A stretch of DNA of 6,533 nt, from NCBI GenBank assembly GCA_012510865.1, contig JAAZHF010000380.1, positions 1 through 6,533 of the forward strand. The letters run 5' to 3'. The notes below the pieces were generated by a model. The model did no database searches, was not told the origin of the DNA, and saw only the letters and a program-made list of their open reading frames with translations. Source of the stretch: Gammaproteobacteria bacterium. Its GTDB lineage: Bacteria > Pseudomonadota > Gammaproteobacteria > Xanthomonadales > Xanthomonadaceae. Positions within the stretch are counted from its first letter, which is position 1; every line of letters begins with the position of its first letter. The translations under genes were made by a program, and so were the position numbers. Below, in pieces: positions 1 to 6,533 of this stretch.

Positions 1-2601
1 ATCAAGCGCTTCGACCGCCAGACCGGCAGGACCGAGACCATCGTGGCCACGCCCGGCGGCGCGGTGCGGCCGCAGGTGTCGCCGGACGGAAAGACGCTGG
101 CCTTCGTCAAGCGCGTGCGCGACGCCAGCGTGCTGCACCGGATGGACATCGCCAGCGGCGAGGTGCGCCCGGTCTGGGACGGCCTCAGCCACGACCAGCA
201 GGAGGCCGGGGCGATCTTCGGGCCGTACACCGGCTGCAACTGGACGCCGGACTCGAAGTCGGTGGTGGTCTGGGCGCAGGGCGGGCTGTGGCGCGTGGAC
301 ATGGGCAGCGGCGCCGCCACCCGGGTGCCGTTCACCGCGCAGGTGGAGCAGGTCGTGTCGCAGCCCCTGCGCTTCGCGCAGGCGCTGCCGGAGGGCCGCT
401 TCCAGCCGAAGATGATCCGCGACGTGGCCACCTCCGCCGACGGCGGCAGCCTGGTGTTCCACGCGCTCGGCCAGCTCTGGCGCAAGCCGCTCCCCGATGG
501 CCGCCCCGTGCGCCTGACCGGCAGCCGCGGCGTGTACGAATACCAGCCGAGCTTCAGCGCCGACGGGCGCCAGCTGCTCTATACCCGCTGGTCGGACGAA
601 GGCCTGGGTGCGATCCACGTGCGCAGCGCCAGCGGCAGCGCCGAGGGCCGCAGGCTGACGCCGGAGCCGGGCTTCTACTACCACCCGCGCTTCTCGCCCG
701 ACGGCCGCCACGTGGTCTACGCGCGCAGCAGCGGCGGCGGCCTGACCGGCAGCCTGTGGTCGGGCGACCGCGGCATCTACGTGGTCCCGGTCGCCGGCGG
801 CGAGCCGGTGCGCGTGGCCGAGGGCGGCCAGTCGCCGCAGTTCAACCATGACGGCACCCGCGTGCTGTACCTTGCCGGCAACGGCATGGAGAAGAAGCTG
901 ATGTCGGTCGGGCTGCACGGCGAGGAGCCGCGCGCGGTGTTCGACCTGAAGTACGTGGATTCGGTGCAGGTGAGCCCCGACGGGAAGTGGGTCGCCTTCA
1001 CCGAACTGTTCAACGCCTACGTGGCGCCGATGCCGGGCACCGGGCGCACCATCGCGCTCGACCGCAAGATGAAGGCGGTGCCGGTGCGCGCGGTCAGCGC
1101 CGACGTCGGCAGCTACCTGCACTGGGCGGCCGACTCGAAGTCGCTGCACTGGATGGTCGGCGACCGCTACCACTCGCGCCGCCTGGACCAGACCTTCGAC
1201 TTCCTGCCGGGCGCGCCGGCGGAGCTCGCGAAGCCCGCGGCCGGCGGCGGCATCGCGGTGGGACTGGAGGCCCCGGTGTACGCGGCGCGCGACGTGGTGG
1301 CCTTCACCAACGCGCGCATCGTGACCATGCGCGACGCCGAGAACGCCCAGGAGGTGATCGAGGGCGGCACGATCGTGGTGGACGGCAACACCATCCGCGC
1401 GATCGGCGGCGCGGGCGCGGTCGAGGTGCCGGCCGGCGCGCGCGTCATCGACGTGGCCGGGAAGACCATCATCCCGGGCATCATCGACGTGCACGCGCAC
1501 GCCTCGAACTTCGGCCAGGGCGTGGTCCCGCAGCAGAACTGGGCCTACTACGCCAACCTGGCCTTCGGGATCACCACCCTGCACGACCCGTCGGCCACCA
1601 CCGAGTTCGTGTTCTCGCAGTCGGAGCTGCTGCAGGCCGGCCGCATGGTCGGCCCGCGCATGTTCTCCACCGGCACGATCCTGTACGGCGCCGATGGCGG
1701 CTTCAAGGCCGAGATCGACTCGCTCGACGACGCCCGCAGCCACCTGCGCCGGATGCAGGCGCACGGTGCGTTCTCGGTGAAGAGCTACAACCAGCCGCGG
1801 CGGGCGCAGCGCCAGCAGGTCAACCAGGCCGCGCGCGAGCTCGGCATGCTGGTGGTCGAGGAGGGCGGCTCCACCTTCCACCACAACATGACCATGATCC
1901 TGGACGGCGCCACCGGGATCGAGCACAACCTGCCGGTCGCGCCGCTGTACGCGGACGTGGTCAACCTGTGGAAGGAGACCGACGTGCGCAATACGCCGAC
2001 GCTGGTGGTGAGCTACGGCGGCCTGTCGGGGGAGTACTGGTTCTACGCCCGCGACAACGTGTGGGAGGACGCCAAGCTCAACCGCTTCTTCCCGCGCGAG
2101 ACGCTGGACGCGCGTTCGATCCGCCGCGAGGTCGCGCCGGACTGGGACTACCACCACATCGAAGTGGCGAAGTCGCTGAAGACGCTGCGCGACGCCGGGG
2201 TCAAGGTGCAGGTGGGCGGCCACGGCCAGCTGCAGGGCCTGGCCACGCACTGGGAGACCTGGATGCTGGTCCAGGGCGGCTTCAGCAACTTCGAGGCGCT
2301 GCGCGCGGCGACCATCGACGGCGCCGACTACATCGGGCTGTCATCGCAGCTGGGTTCGCTGGAAATAGGCAAGCGCGCCGACCTGGTGGTGCTGGACGGC
2401 AACCCGCTCGACGACATCCGCCACACCGCGGACACGCGCTACGTGATGGTCGACGGGCGGCTGTTCGACGTCGCCGGGGGCATGGCCGAGATCGGCAACC
2501 AGGCGGTGCCCGCGCCCACGTTCTACTGGCAGCACCACGGACACGGGCAGGCGTTCGGCGAGTCGTTCGGGCCGACGTCGGTGTGCCACGGGGTGCACTG
2601 A
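1..2601 (+). CDS. TolB-like propeller / amidohydrolase family protein, 5' end outside window
   Basis: The frame is open from the first base, so the GTG at 43 is not the true start; 866 residues are visible and the N-terminus, including any signal peptide, lies upstream. Visible residues about 1-430 carry repeated PD40/TolB-type blades (VSPDGKTLAF, WTPDSKSVVVW, FSADGRQLLY, FSPDGRHVVYAR, FNHDGTRVLYL, VSPDGKWVAF). From about residue 435 an amidohydrolase domain follows: the entry strand ARIVTM, then IIPGIIDVHAH with metal-ligand histidines at visible positions 498 and 500, a candidate carboxylated lysine in SVKSYNQ (594), histidines in FHHNM (627/628) and IEHNLP (642), and the closing GSLEIGKRADLVVLDGNPL. 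The usual strand-8 aspartate (GTD-type) is replaced by GGHGQLQG followed by THWE, which I recall as normal for this propeller-fused subgroup. Family members are usually periplasmic and annotated only as amidohydrolases; the substrate is unknown. The C-terminus is His-rich (WQHHGHGQ, CHGVH). Confidence is high for the architecture, low for the reaction. Confidence 0.93.
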   Translation: MKRFDRQTGRTETIVATPGGAVRPQVSPDGKTLAFVKRVRDASVLHRMDIASGEVRPVWDGLSHDQQEAGAIFGPYTGCNWTPDSKSVVVWAQGGLWRVDMGSGAATRVPFTAQVEQVVSQPLRFAQALPEGRFQPKMIRDVATSADGGSLVFHALGQLWRKPLPDGRPVRLTGSRGVYEYQPSFSADGRQLLYTRWSDEGLGAIHVRSASGSAEGRRLTPEPGFYYHPRFSPDGRHVVYARSSGGGLTGSLWSGDRGIYVVPVAGGEPVRVAEGGQSPQFNHDGTRVLYLAGNGMEKKLMSVGLHGEEPRAVFDLKYVDSVQVSPDGKWVAFTELFNAYVAPMPGTGRTIALDRKMKAVPVRAVSADVGSYLHWAADSKSLHWMVGDRYHSRRLDQTFDFLPGAPAELAKPAAGGGIAVGLEAPVYAARDVVAFTNARIVTMRDAENAQEVIEGGTIVVDGNTIRAIGGAGAVEVPAGARVIDVAGKTIIPGIIDVHAHASNFGQGVVPQQNWAYYANLAFGITTLHDPSATTEFVFSQSELLQAGRMVGPRMFSTGTILYGADGGFKAEIDSLDDARSHLRRMQAHGAFSVKSYNQPRRAQRQQVNQAARELGMLVVEEGGSTFHHNMTMILDGATGIEHNLPVAPLYADVVNLWKETDVRNTPTLVVSYGGLSGEYWFYARDNVWEDAKLNRFFPRETLDARSIRREVAPDWDYHHIEVAKSLKTLRDAGVKVQVGGHGQLQGLATHWETWMLVQGGFSNFEALRAATIDGADYIGLSSQLGSLEIGKRADLVVLDGNPLDDIRHTADTRYVMVDGRLFDVAGGMAEIGNQAVPAPTFYWQHHGHGQAFGESFGPTSVCHGVH

Positions 2602-2636
2602 GGCCGTGCAGGAAAGGTGGGACCCAAACAAGCACC

Positions 2637-2704
2637 TGTAGGAGCGGCTACAGCCGCGATCACCCTCGCGGCAAGCCCCGTTCGCGGCTGTAGCCGCTCC
2701 TACA
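2637..2704. terminator. probable bidirectional terminator / 3'-end stabilising hairpin
   Basis: The perfect 23-bp inverted repeat (2637-2659 with 2682-2704, 22-nt loop) can fold into a very GC-rich hairpin from either strand. It lies 35 nt after the amidohydrolase stop and about 100 nt after the stop of the opposing DUF885 gene. No U tract follows on either strand, so it is not a canonical intrinsic terminator. Transcription arrest or protection of mRNA 3' ends is inferred from its position and from the known behaviour of REP elements. Confidence 0.45.
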
Positions 2705-2785
2705 GCGGCGAGCACCTTCGCGGCGAGGCCGGTTCGCGGCTGTAGCCGCTCCTACAGTCGCGAGCACCGTCGCGGCAGGACCGGT
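2637..2785. repeat. REP-like palindromic array with 52-bp period
   Basis: A 23-bp arm at 2637-2659 (beginning TGTAGGAGCGGCTACAGCC) recurs as its perfect reverse complement at 2682-2704 and again at 2734-2756. The two inverted copies belong to tandem 52-bp units at 2653-2704 and 2705-2756. Each unit is a 29-nt variable part plus the 23-nt core. A third, truncated unit at 2757-2785 keeps only the 29-nt part. By eye the middle 29-mer matches each of the others at 23 of 29 positions. Small stems nest inside: GCCGCGA/TCGCGGC (2653-2659 with 2666-2672, 6-nt loop) and CGCGA/TCGCG (2759-2763 with 2770-2774). Sequences of this type are scattered through intergenic regions of xanthomonads and pseudomonads as REP elements, thought to be mobilised by REP-associated tyrosine transposases (RAYTs). 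None is encoded here. The array fills most of the 201-bp gap between two convergent genes. Confidence 0.88.
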
Positions 2786-2802
2786 TTGGGGCAGGGCTTC
2801 CG

Positions 2803-4692
2803 TCAGGCGGCCTTCCGCGAGGCGATCCAGCGGTCCACGCGCTGCTCCAGGAGGTCCAGCGGCATCGCGCCGCCGCCGAGGATGGCGTCGTGGAAGCCGC
2901 GGATGTCGAAGGCGTCGCCCAGTTCGCCCTCGGCCTTCCGGCGCAGCTCCTGCATGCGGATCATGCCGATCTTGTAGGCCGTGGCCTGGCCCGGGAACAC
3001 CAGGTAGCGGCGGATCTCCGAGCGGATCGCGGCGTCGGGCACCGAGCTGTTCTCGCGGAAGTAGGCCACGGCCTCCTCCTCGGTCCAGCCCTTGGCGTGC
3101 ATGCCGGTGTCGACCACCAGGCGGATGGCGCGCCACATCTCCGACATCAGGCGGCCGTACTCGGAGTAGGGATCCTGGTAGGTGTCCGGCATCTCCTTGG
3201 CCAGCCACTCCGAGTACAGGCCCCAGCCCTCGTTGTAGGCGGTGTCGAAGACCTGGGTGCGGAAGGTCGGCACGCCGGTGAGCTCCTGCGCGATCGAGAT
3301 CTGCATGTGGTGGCCCGGCAGGCCCTCGTGGTAGGCGATCACCTCGAGCTCGGTCTTCGGCATGGCGTCCATGTCCGACAGGTGCGCGTAGTACACGCCG
3401 GGACGCGAACCGTCCGGGGAGGCGGGGTTGTAGTGCTGGGCGGCGCCGTCCTGCTCGCGGAAGGCCTCGACGCGCCTCACGACCAGGTCGGCCTTGGGCA
3501 GCAGCCCGAAGTATTTCGGCAGGTGCTGCTTGATGTTGTCGATCGCGCGGGTGGCTTCGTCGATGTAGGCCTGGCGGCCGGCGTCGGTGTTGGGGAAGCG
3601 CTGCGCCGGGTCGGACTCCACGTGCTTGAAGAAGGCCTGCAGGTCACCCTCGAAGCCGATCCGCTCCTTGACCGCTTCCAGCTCGCCGCGCAGGCGCGCG
3701 ACCTCGGACAGGCCCAGTTCGTGGATCTCGTCGGCGGTCATCGCGGTGGAGGTGTTCCGGCGCAGCTGGTAGGTGTAGTAGGCGGCGCCGTTGGGATGGG
3801 TCCGGACGACGCCGGTGGGGTTCTCGGCCGCCTGCGGGATCTCCTCCGCGGCCAGGGCCAGGATGCGCTCGTAGGCCGGCTTGACCTCCTCGAGCAGGGC
3901 CGCGCGGGCCTGCGCCTTCAGCTCGTCCGCGCGCGCGGCGTCGATCCTGCCGGATGCGACGAGCGCGTCGGCCTTGGCCTTCGCGTCCGCCCACAGCGCG
4001 CTGTCCGCGCCCTCGTCGAAGGGCGCGCCGGAGATCACCTTGCGCGACTGGTCGGCCACGCCCTCCCAGGCGAAGCGCGGCGGCCGGATGCCCTGCGCCG
4101 CGGCGGCGCGCGCGCGCTCGAGCAGCACGTCGAAGGCCTCCGGCAGCTGGCGCAGGCGCGACACGTAGGCCAGGTAGTCGGACTCTTCGTCGACCCGGTG
4201 GAAATTGATCAGGAAGGTCGGCGCCATGCTGTGGAAGCCGTTCATCTGGTCGAACGGATAGCCGTTGAGCAGGAAGGGCATGCCGTCGCGGGCGCGCTCG
4301 TACTGCTTCTTCCACAGGTCCCAGGAGAGCTGGGCCTCCGGCTCGAGCTTCGCGTAGTCGAACCGGGCCTCCATTTCCGCGACCGAGGCCTCCATCCAGT
4401 CGAGCTGCCGGCGGATCCCGGCCTCGGACATGTCGTCGATGCGGTCGTACAGCTCCTTGCGCCCCAGGAAGGTCAGGCGCAGCGGGCTGAACTGCAGCTG
4501 CTCCTCGTACTTCTCCTCGAACCAGGCGTTGAGCCGCGCGGTTTCCGCGGCGCGATCCTCCGCGGAGGCTTCGGCGGCGGGGGAGGCATCCACGGCGCCG
4601 CTCCCGGGGGAGGGCCCGCAGGCGGCAAGGCCGAGCGGCAGGACCAGGGCGAGGGCGATGGCGAGCGGCGAGCGGTTGCGGACTTGGCGCAT
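2803..4692 (-). CDS. DUF885 family lipoprotein (putative metallopeptidase-like)
   Basis: The product has 629 aa, a usual length for DUF885 (PF05960) proteins. The N-terminus has a basic start (MRQVRNR), a hydrophobic core and the lipobox LAAC with Cys25; Gly follows the Cys, so outer-membrane sorting is likely. Residues about 26-50 are a low-complexity Ala/Ser/Glu linker, and the family domain runs from about 52 to the end. Signature motifs are HEGLPGHH at 455-462, [10 protein letters not shown] at 487-496 and [11 protein letters not shown] at 566-576. H455, E456, H461 and the downstream E488 resemble a zinc-peptidase site with four rather than two residues between HE and H; I infer a metal-dependent hydrolase, without a known substrate. 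The start is ATG 4692, supported by the signal peptide; the Shine-Dalgarno is weak (GGA 7 nt upstream). The gene is convergent with the amidohydrolase and divergent from folE, and appears monocistronic. Family assignment is firm; the biochemical role is open. Confidence 0.95.
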   Translation of the reverse strand: MRQVRNRSPLAIALALVLPLGLAACGPSPGSGAVDASPAAEASAEDRAAETARLNAWFEEKYEEQLQFSPLRLTFLGRKELYDRIDDMSEAGIRRQLDWMEASVAEMEARFDYAKLEPEAQLSWDLWKKQYERARDGMPFLLNGYPFDQMNGFHSMAPTFLINFHRVDEESDYLAYVSRLRQLPEAFDVLLERARAAAAQGIRPPRFAWEGVADQSRKVISGAPFDEGADSALWADAKAKADALVASGRIDAARADELKAQARAALLEEVKPAYERILALAAEEIPQAAENPTGVVRTHPNGAAYYTYQLRRNTSTAMTADEIHELGLSEVARLRGELEAVKERIGFEGDLQAFFKHVESDPAQRFPNTDAGRQAYIDEATRAIDNIKQHLPKYFGLLPKADLVVRRVEAFREQDGAAQHYNPASPDGSRPGVYYAHLSDMDAMPKTELEVIAYHEGLPGHHMQISIAQELTGVPTFRTQVFDTAYNEGWGLYSEWLAKEMPDTYQDPYSEYGRLMSEMWRAIRLVVDTGMHAKGWTEEEAVAYFRENSSVPDAAIRSEIRRYLVFPGQATAYKIGMIRMQELRRKAEGELGDAFDIRGFHDAILGGGAMPLDLLEQRVDRWIASRKAA

Positions 4693-4826
4693 GGCGGGTT
4701 CCAGGCTGGGTGTGCGCCGGATTGTGCCCGTTCGCGCCCCGCCGGACCCGGGCGACAGGTCATGGTCGATCCCCGCTCGCGGCGGCCCGGGGTACCATCA
4801 CCGGCCCACGTCACCCGGAGCACGGC
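4693..4826. promoter_or_regulatory. divergent promoter region between DUF885 gene and folE
   Basis: This 134-bp gap must carry both start regions. On the plus strand TACCAT (4793-4798) is a 4/6 match to a -10 box, about 28 nt before the folE ATG. On the minus strand CACAAT (reverse complement of 4721-4726) is a 4/6 match, about 28 nt before the DUF885 ATG. Neither has a convincing TTGACA-like -35 at 16-18 bp. No clear operator palindrome or riboswitch was seen. The region is assigned by position; the individual boxes are tentative. Confidence 0.35.
4817..4820 (+). promoter_or_regulatory. folE ribosome binding site
   Basis: GGAG lies 6 nt before the ATG at 4827 and fixes the folE start. The frame is open upstream to 4710, but the extra 39 residues are not folE-like and would run through the presumed promoter. 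Confidence 0.7.
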
Positions 4827-5426
4827 ATGGCCGACCACGAGGAACAGCGGCACGGCGTCGGCCGCGCGCAGGCCGAGGAGGCGGTGCGCACGCTGCTGCG
4901 CTGGGCCGGTGACGACCCGGCGCGCGAAGGCCTGCTCGACACCCCCAAGCGCGTGGTCGACGCCTATGCCGACTGGTTCAGCGGCTACGGCGAGGACCCG
5001 CGCGAATACCTCGAGCGCACCTTCGAGGAGGTCGCCGGCTACGACGAGATGATCGTATTGCGCGACATCCAGTTCGAGAGCCACTGCGAGCACCATATGG
5101 CGCCGATCATCGGCCGCGCCCACGTCGGCTACCTGCCCGACGGCAAGGTGGTGGGCATCCGCAAGCTTGCGCGCGTGGTCGAGGCCTACGCGCGCCGCTT
5201 CCAGGTGCAGGAGAAGATGACCGCGCAGGTCGCGGCGGTGATCGAGGACGTGCTCAGGCCGCGCGGCGTGGGCGTGGTGATCGAGGCCACGCACGAATGC
5301 ATGACCACGCGCGGCGTGCACAAGCGCGGCGTGAGCATGGTGACCTCGAAGATGCTCGGCGGTTTCCGCGACGACGCCCGCACCCGGCAGGAATTCCTGC
5401 GTTTCGTGGGCGATCCGCGGGCCTAG
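4827..5426 (+). CDS. folE: GTP cyclohydrolase I, zinc-dependent type (FolE1)
   Basis: The enzyme converts GTP to 7,8-dihydroneopterin triphosphate plus formate, the first committed step of tetrahydrofolate synthesis; it is cytoplasmic and works as a homodecamer in the family. At 199 aa it is within the normal range. Residues about 11-45 form the helical N-terminal part ([17 protein letters not shown]). The catalytic core contains [20 protein letters not shown], with C87, H89 and H90, then [22 protein letters not shown], and [13 protein letters not shown] with H156 and C158. C87, H90 and C158 correspond to the E. coli zinc ligands C110, H113 and C181 with identical spacing (71 residues between the cysteines). 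The site is complete, so this is the zinc-dependent enzyme and not FolE2. ATG 4827 is chosen for its GGAG. The TAG stop overlaps the stop of the convergent lipoprotein gene in a shared CTAG. No other folate gene is adjacent. Confidence 0.98.
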   Translation: MADHEEQRHGVGRAQAEEAVRTLLRWAGDDPAREGLLDTPKRVVDAYADWFSGYGEDPREYLERTFEEVAGYDEMIVLRDIQFESHCEHHMAPIIGRAHVGYLPDGKVVGIRKLARVVEAYARRFQVQEKMTAQVAAVIEDVLRPRGVGVVIEATHECMTTRGVHKRGVSMVTSKMLGGFRDDARTRQEFLRFVGDPRA

Positions 5427-5749
5427 CCCGAGCCATCCTCCATCGTCGGGTCGACCGGCGGCGGGCGCGTGGCCTCGTCGATCGGGACCTCGGGGTCCAG
5501 GGGCGGCGGCACGGAGTCGGTCGGCGGCACGTCGGGGTCGACCGGCGCGGGCAGCGGATCCGTGGGCACCGGCTCGCGCGGCGGCGCATCCTCCGTCCAG
5601 GCCTCGTCGCGCGCGGCGTCGGCGGGCGGGGTCGCGGGCACGTCCGCGGACGGCAGCTCGTCGACCGGCGTGTAGGCTTCGCTCGGGTCGCTGCAGGCGT
5701 CCAGCGCGAGCGACAGCGCGGCGAGGGTGACGCAGGCGGGGGCTCTCAT
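5423..5749 (-). CDS. small Pro/Asp/Glu-rich putative lipoprotein, function unknown
   Basis: I do not recognise a named family. The 108-aa product starts with a short hydrophobic stretch ([19 protein letters not shown]) that ends in a lipobox-like L-D-A-C with Cys19. Asp at the position before Ala is unusual for a lipobox, so lipidation is probable but not certain; Ser follows the Cys. The 90-residue mature part is low-complexity: 25 prolines, 22 acidic residues, 3 arginines and no lysine. It has loose repeats of the form PxDPxVPxD ([33 protein letters not shown]). It should be extended, disordered and strongly negative, perhaps an envelope spacer or metal-binding tail; that is inference. An upstream in-frame GTG at 5830 overlaps the barstar stop (GTGA) and would add 27 residues, but ATG 5749 has a strong GGAGG and puts the signal sequence at the terminus. 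It lies 77 nt downstream of barstar, probably in the same transcript, and converges on folE. Confidence 0.72.
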   Translation of the reverse strand: MRAPACVTLAALSLALDACSDPSEAYTPVDELPSADVPATPPADAARDEAWTEDAPPREPVPTDPLPAPVDPDVPPTDSVPPPLDPEVPIDEATRPPPVDPTMEDGSG

Positions 5750-5756
5750 CGCCGGC

Positions 5757-5761
5757 CCTCC
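5757..5761 (-). promoter_or_regulatory. ribosome binding site of the Pro-rich lipoprotein
   Basis: On the minus strand TGGAGGG precedes the ATG at 5749 with 7 nt between GGAGG and ATG. This is the best Shine-Dalgarno in the window and selects this start over the upstream GTG at 5830. Confidence 0.7.
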
Positions 5762-5826
5762 AGGTGTGGGATGGACAGGAGTATCCGCGAGCGACCGTGT
5801 TCGCGACGTGTGCGCGCGCCGGCGGT

Positions 5827-6249
5827 TCACGCGCCGGGCGAGGCCACCGGCAGCAGCGACCAGAACGGGACGCCGCCGCCGGCGTGCGCGGCGGCCGCTT
5901 CGTCGAGGATGTCGAGCAGGGTGTCGAAGTCCTCCGGCGCTGCCTCGCGCAGGGCGGCGCAGTGGTCGAGCAGCAGCACGTGCCCGGGCGCGGGCAGCCA
6001 GGACAGGTCGCCGAGGCTGTCGGCCAGCGCGTCCCAGTCGCCGTCGAAGCCATCGGGGAAGTCGAACGCGGCGGCGAACCCGTCGAGCAGGCCGACCGTG
6101 TCGTCGACGTCGCGGAGGTCGATCGCGGCCACCCTGAAGCCGAGGCCGGTGGCGGCCTCGACCAGGGCCGCGCGGTCGCGGATGTCGACGTAGTAGGCGG
6201 CGGCCTGGCTGGCGTCGGCGAGCAGCGCGCCGGGGTCGGAGTCGATCAT
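5827..6249 (-). CDS. barstar family protein (ribonuclease inhibitor homologue)
   Basis: The product is 140 aa, cytoplasmic, without a signal peptide. Barstar (PF01337) binds and blocks barnase-type secreted ribonucleases. The match is clearest at residues 63-85 (FDFPDGFDGDWDALADSLGDLSW), equivalent to barstar helix 2 and its preceding loop. D73 and D77 align with barstar D35 and D39, the main barnase-contacting acids, while W38 is Ala here and Y29 is Gly. The strand APGHVLLLDHC (87-97) and the C-terminal helix plus VPFWSLLP strand complete the fold. About 45 extra N-terminal residues (YYVDIRDRAALVEAATGLGFRVAAIDL) precede the region of the classical 90-aa inhibitor; long forms are common in proteobacteria. 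ATG 6249 follows a G-rich Shine-Dalgarno-like GGGGGGA with 4 nt spacing. No barnase-like RNase is visible in the window, so its partner, if any, is elsewhere. The gene sits between an I78 inhibitor gene and a Pro-rich lipoprotein gene on the same strand. Confidence 0.88.
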   Translation of the reverse strand: MIDSDPGALLADASQAAAYYVDIRDRAALVEAATGLGFRVAAIDLRDVDDTVGLLDGFAAAFDFPDGFDGDWDALADSLGDLSWLPAPGHVLLLDHCAALREAAPEDFDTLLDILDEAAAAHAGGGVPFWSLLPVASPGA

Positions 6250-6306
6250 CGTGTCCCCCCGCGTTCGAAGGCGCGGACCTGCATCCCCCGGGCCATCGCG
6301 CCGGCC

Positions 6307-6533
6307 TCAGCCGCAGGTGATCCGCGTGATGCGCCCGCGATCGTCCAGGTGCAGGTTCAGGCGCCCGGGGCGGTGGTCCATGGTCACCGCCATGCCCGGG
6401 CGGATGACGCGCACCCCGCGCGCGCCCGCCGCCTGCTTCGCGCCGCTGACGGTGGCCTCGTCGGCGCTGCGGCCGATGAAGGAGGCGGCCGCCTTGTCGT
6501 CGCAGCTGCCCTCGACGGAATCGCCGATGCTCG
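6307..6533 (-). CDS. I78 family peptidase inhibitor, C-terminal part
   Basis: The stop is TGA at 6309-6307, and the frame reads to the right edge of the window with 74 complete codons; the start lies beyond the edge. The visible sequence has the I78 (PF11720) signatures: SCDDKAAASFIGRSADEA, then GARGVRVIRPGMAVTMD, then HRPGRLNLHLDDRG and the ending ITRITCG. The two cysteines, 63 residues apart, correspond to the family pair that forms a disulfide. Family members are small secreted or lipoprotein inhibitors of serine proteases, such as subtilisin/elastase types, with the RPG-TMD region forming the inhibitory surface; a signal peptide would be expected in the missing part. It ends 57 nt before the barstar start on the same strand, so co-transcription is possible. 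Family call is strong; target protease unknown. Confidence 0.9.
   Translation of the reverse strand, partial: SIGDSVEGSCDDKAAASFIGRSADEATVSGAKQAAGARGVRVIRPGMAVTMDHRPGRLNLHLDDRGRITRITCG

Noticed and set aside
987..2693. A 568-codon plus-strand frame within the amidohydrolase gene.
   Set aside because: It is Arg/Gly/Ala-rich out-of-frame reading, while the main frame shows continuous propeller and amidohydrolase motifs.
2637..2785. Possible CRISPR array because of regularly spaced identical 23-mers.
   Set aside because: There are only two direct copies, the 29-nt parts resemble each other and so are not unique spacers, the core is part of a large palindrome, and no cas gene is present.
2890..5052. 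A 720-codon open frame on the plus strand antisense to the DUF885 gene and running into folE.
   Set aside because: It is a frame kept open by GC-rich codon bias. Its translation is a monotonous Val/Gly/Leu/Arg/His mixture with no domain, and the opposite strand and the overlapping folE have clear family motifs.
5469..5675. A Gly/Ser/Thr-rich 68-codon frame opposite the Pro-rich lipoprotein.
   Set aside because: Pro and Asp/Glu codons read on the other strand give Gly, Ser and Val, so the composition is a by-product. The minus-strand frame has a strong Shine-Dalgarno and a signal sequence.
5750..5826. Possible separate promoter for the lipoprotein, with GATACT on the minus strand.
   Set aside because: The -10-like match is 4/6 and no -35 element fits at 16-18 bp, so transcription from upstream through barstar is as likely.
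4473..6053. A 526-codon minus-strand frame spanning folE, the lipoprotein and barstar.
   Set aside because: It runs antisense to folE and out of frame with barstar and DUF885, all of which have recognisable motifs; its composition is typical of a GC shadow.
5827..6533. A complete barnase/barstar toxin-immunity module.
   Set aside because: No gene in the window encodes a barnase-like RNase; the neighbours are an I78 inhibitor and a Pro-rich lipoprotein.

Overview
The window is GC-rich coding DNA with the look of a gammaproteobacterium of the Xanthomonadaceae/Lysobacteraceae (Lysobacter, Luteimonas or a relative). The grounds are the high GC at third codon positions, a periplasmic TolB-propeller/amidohydrolase, a DUF885 lipoprotein, and a palindromic intergenic repeat built on TGTAGGAGCGGCTACAGCC, a type common in xanthomonads and pseudomonads. 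The genus is inference.

Layout: (1) nt 1-2601, plus strand: C-terminal part of a large protein with an N-terminal TolB/WD40-like propeller and a C-terminal amidohydrolase domain; its start lies left of the window. (2) nt 2602-2802: convergent intergenic gap holding a 52-bp-period REP-like array with a perfect 23-bp inverted repeat, probably acting as a bidirectional terminator. (3) nt 2803-4692, minus strand: DUF885 lipoprotein, a probable metallopeptidase-like protein. (4) nt 4693-4826: divergent promoter region. (5) nt 4827-5426, plus strand: folE, GTP cyclohydrolase I. (6) nt 5423-6533, minus strand: a run of three genes. In transcription order these are a peptidase inhibitor of the I78 family (only its C-terminal part is in the window), a barstar-family protein, and a small Pro/Asp/Glu-rich putative lipoprotein. 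The last gene meets folE tail to tail, and the two stop codons share one CTAG.

How they fit together: the two large proteins are envelope hydrolases that face each other across the repeat array; no shared pathway is evident. folE is a housekeeping gene for tetrahydrofolate-type pteridine synthesis. The minus-strand run puts a proteinase inhibitor next to a ribonuclease-inhibitor homologue, with no nuclease gene visible. The most unusual features are this inhibitor pair, the uncharacterised acidic proline-rich lipoprotein, the shared-stop overlap with folE, and the repeat array. I see no clear new defence or mobile system, and no tRNA, rRNA, CRISPR or insertion sequence.
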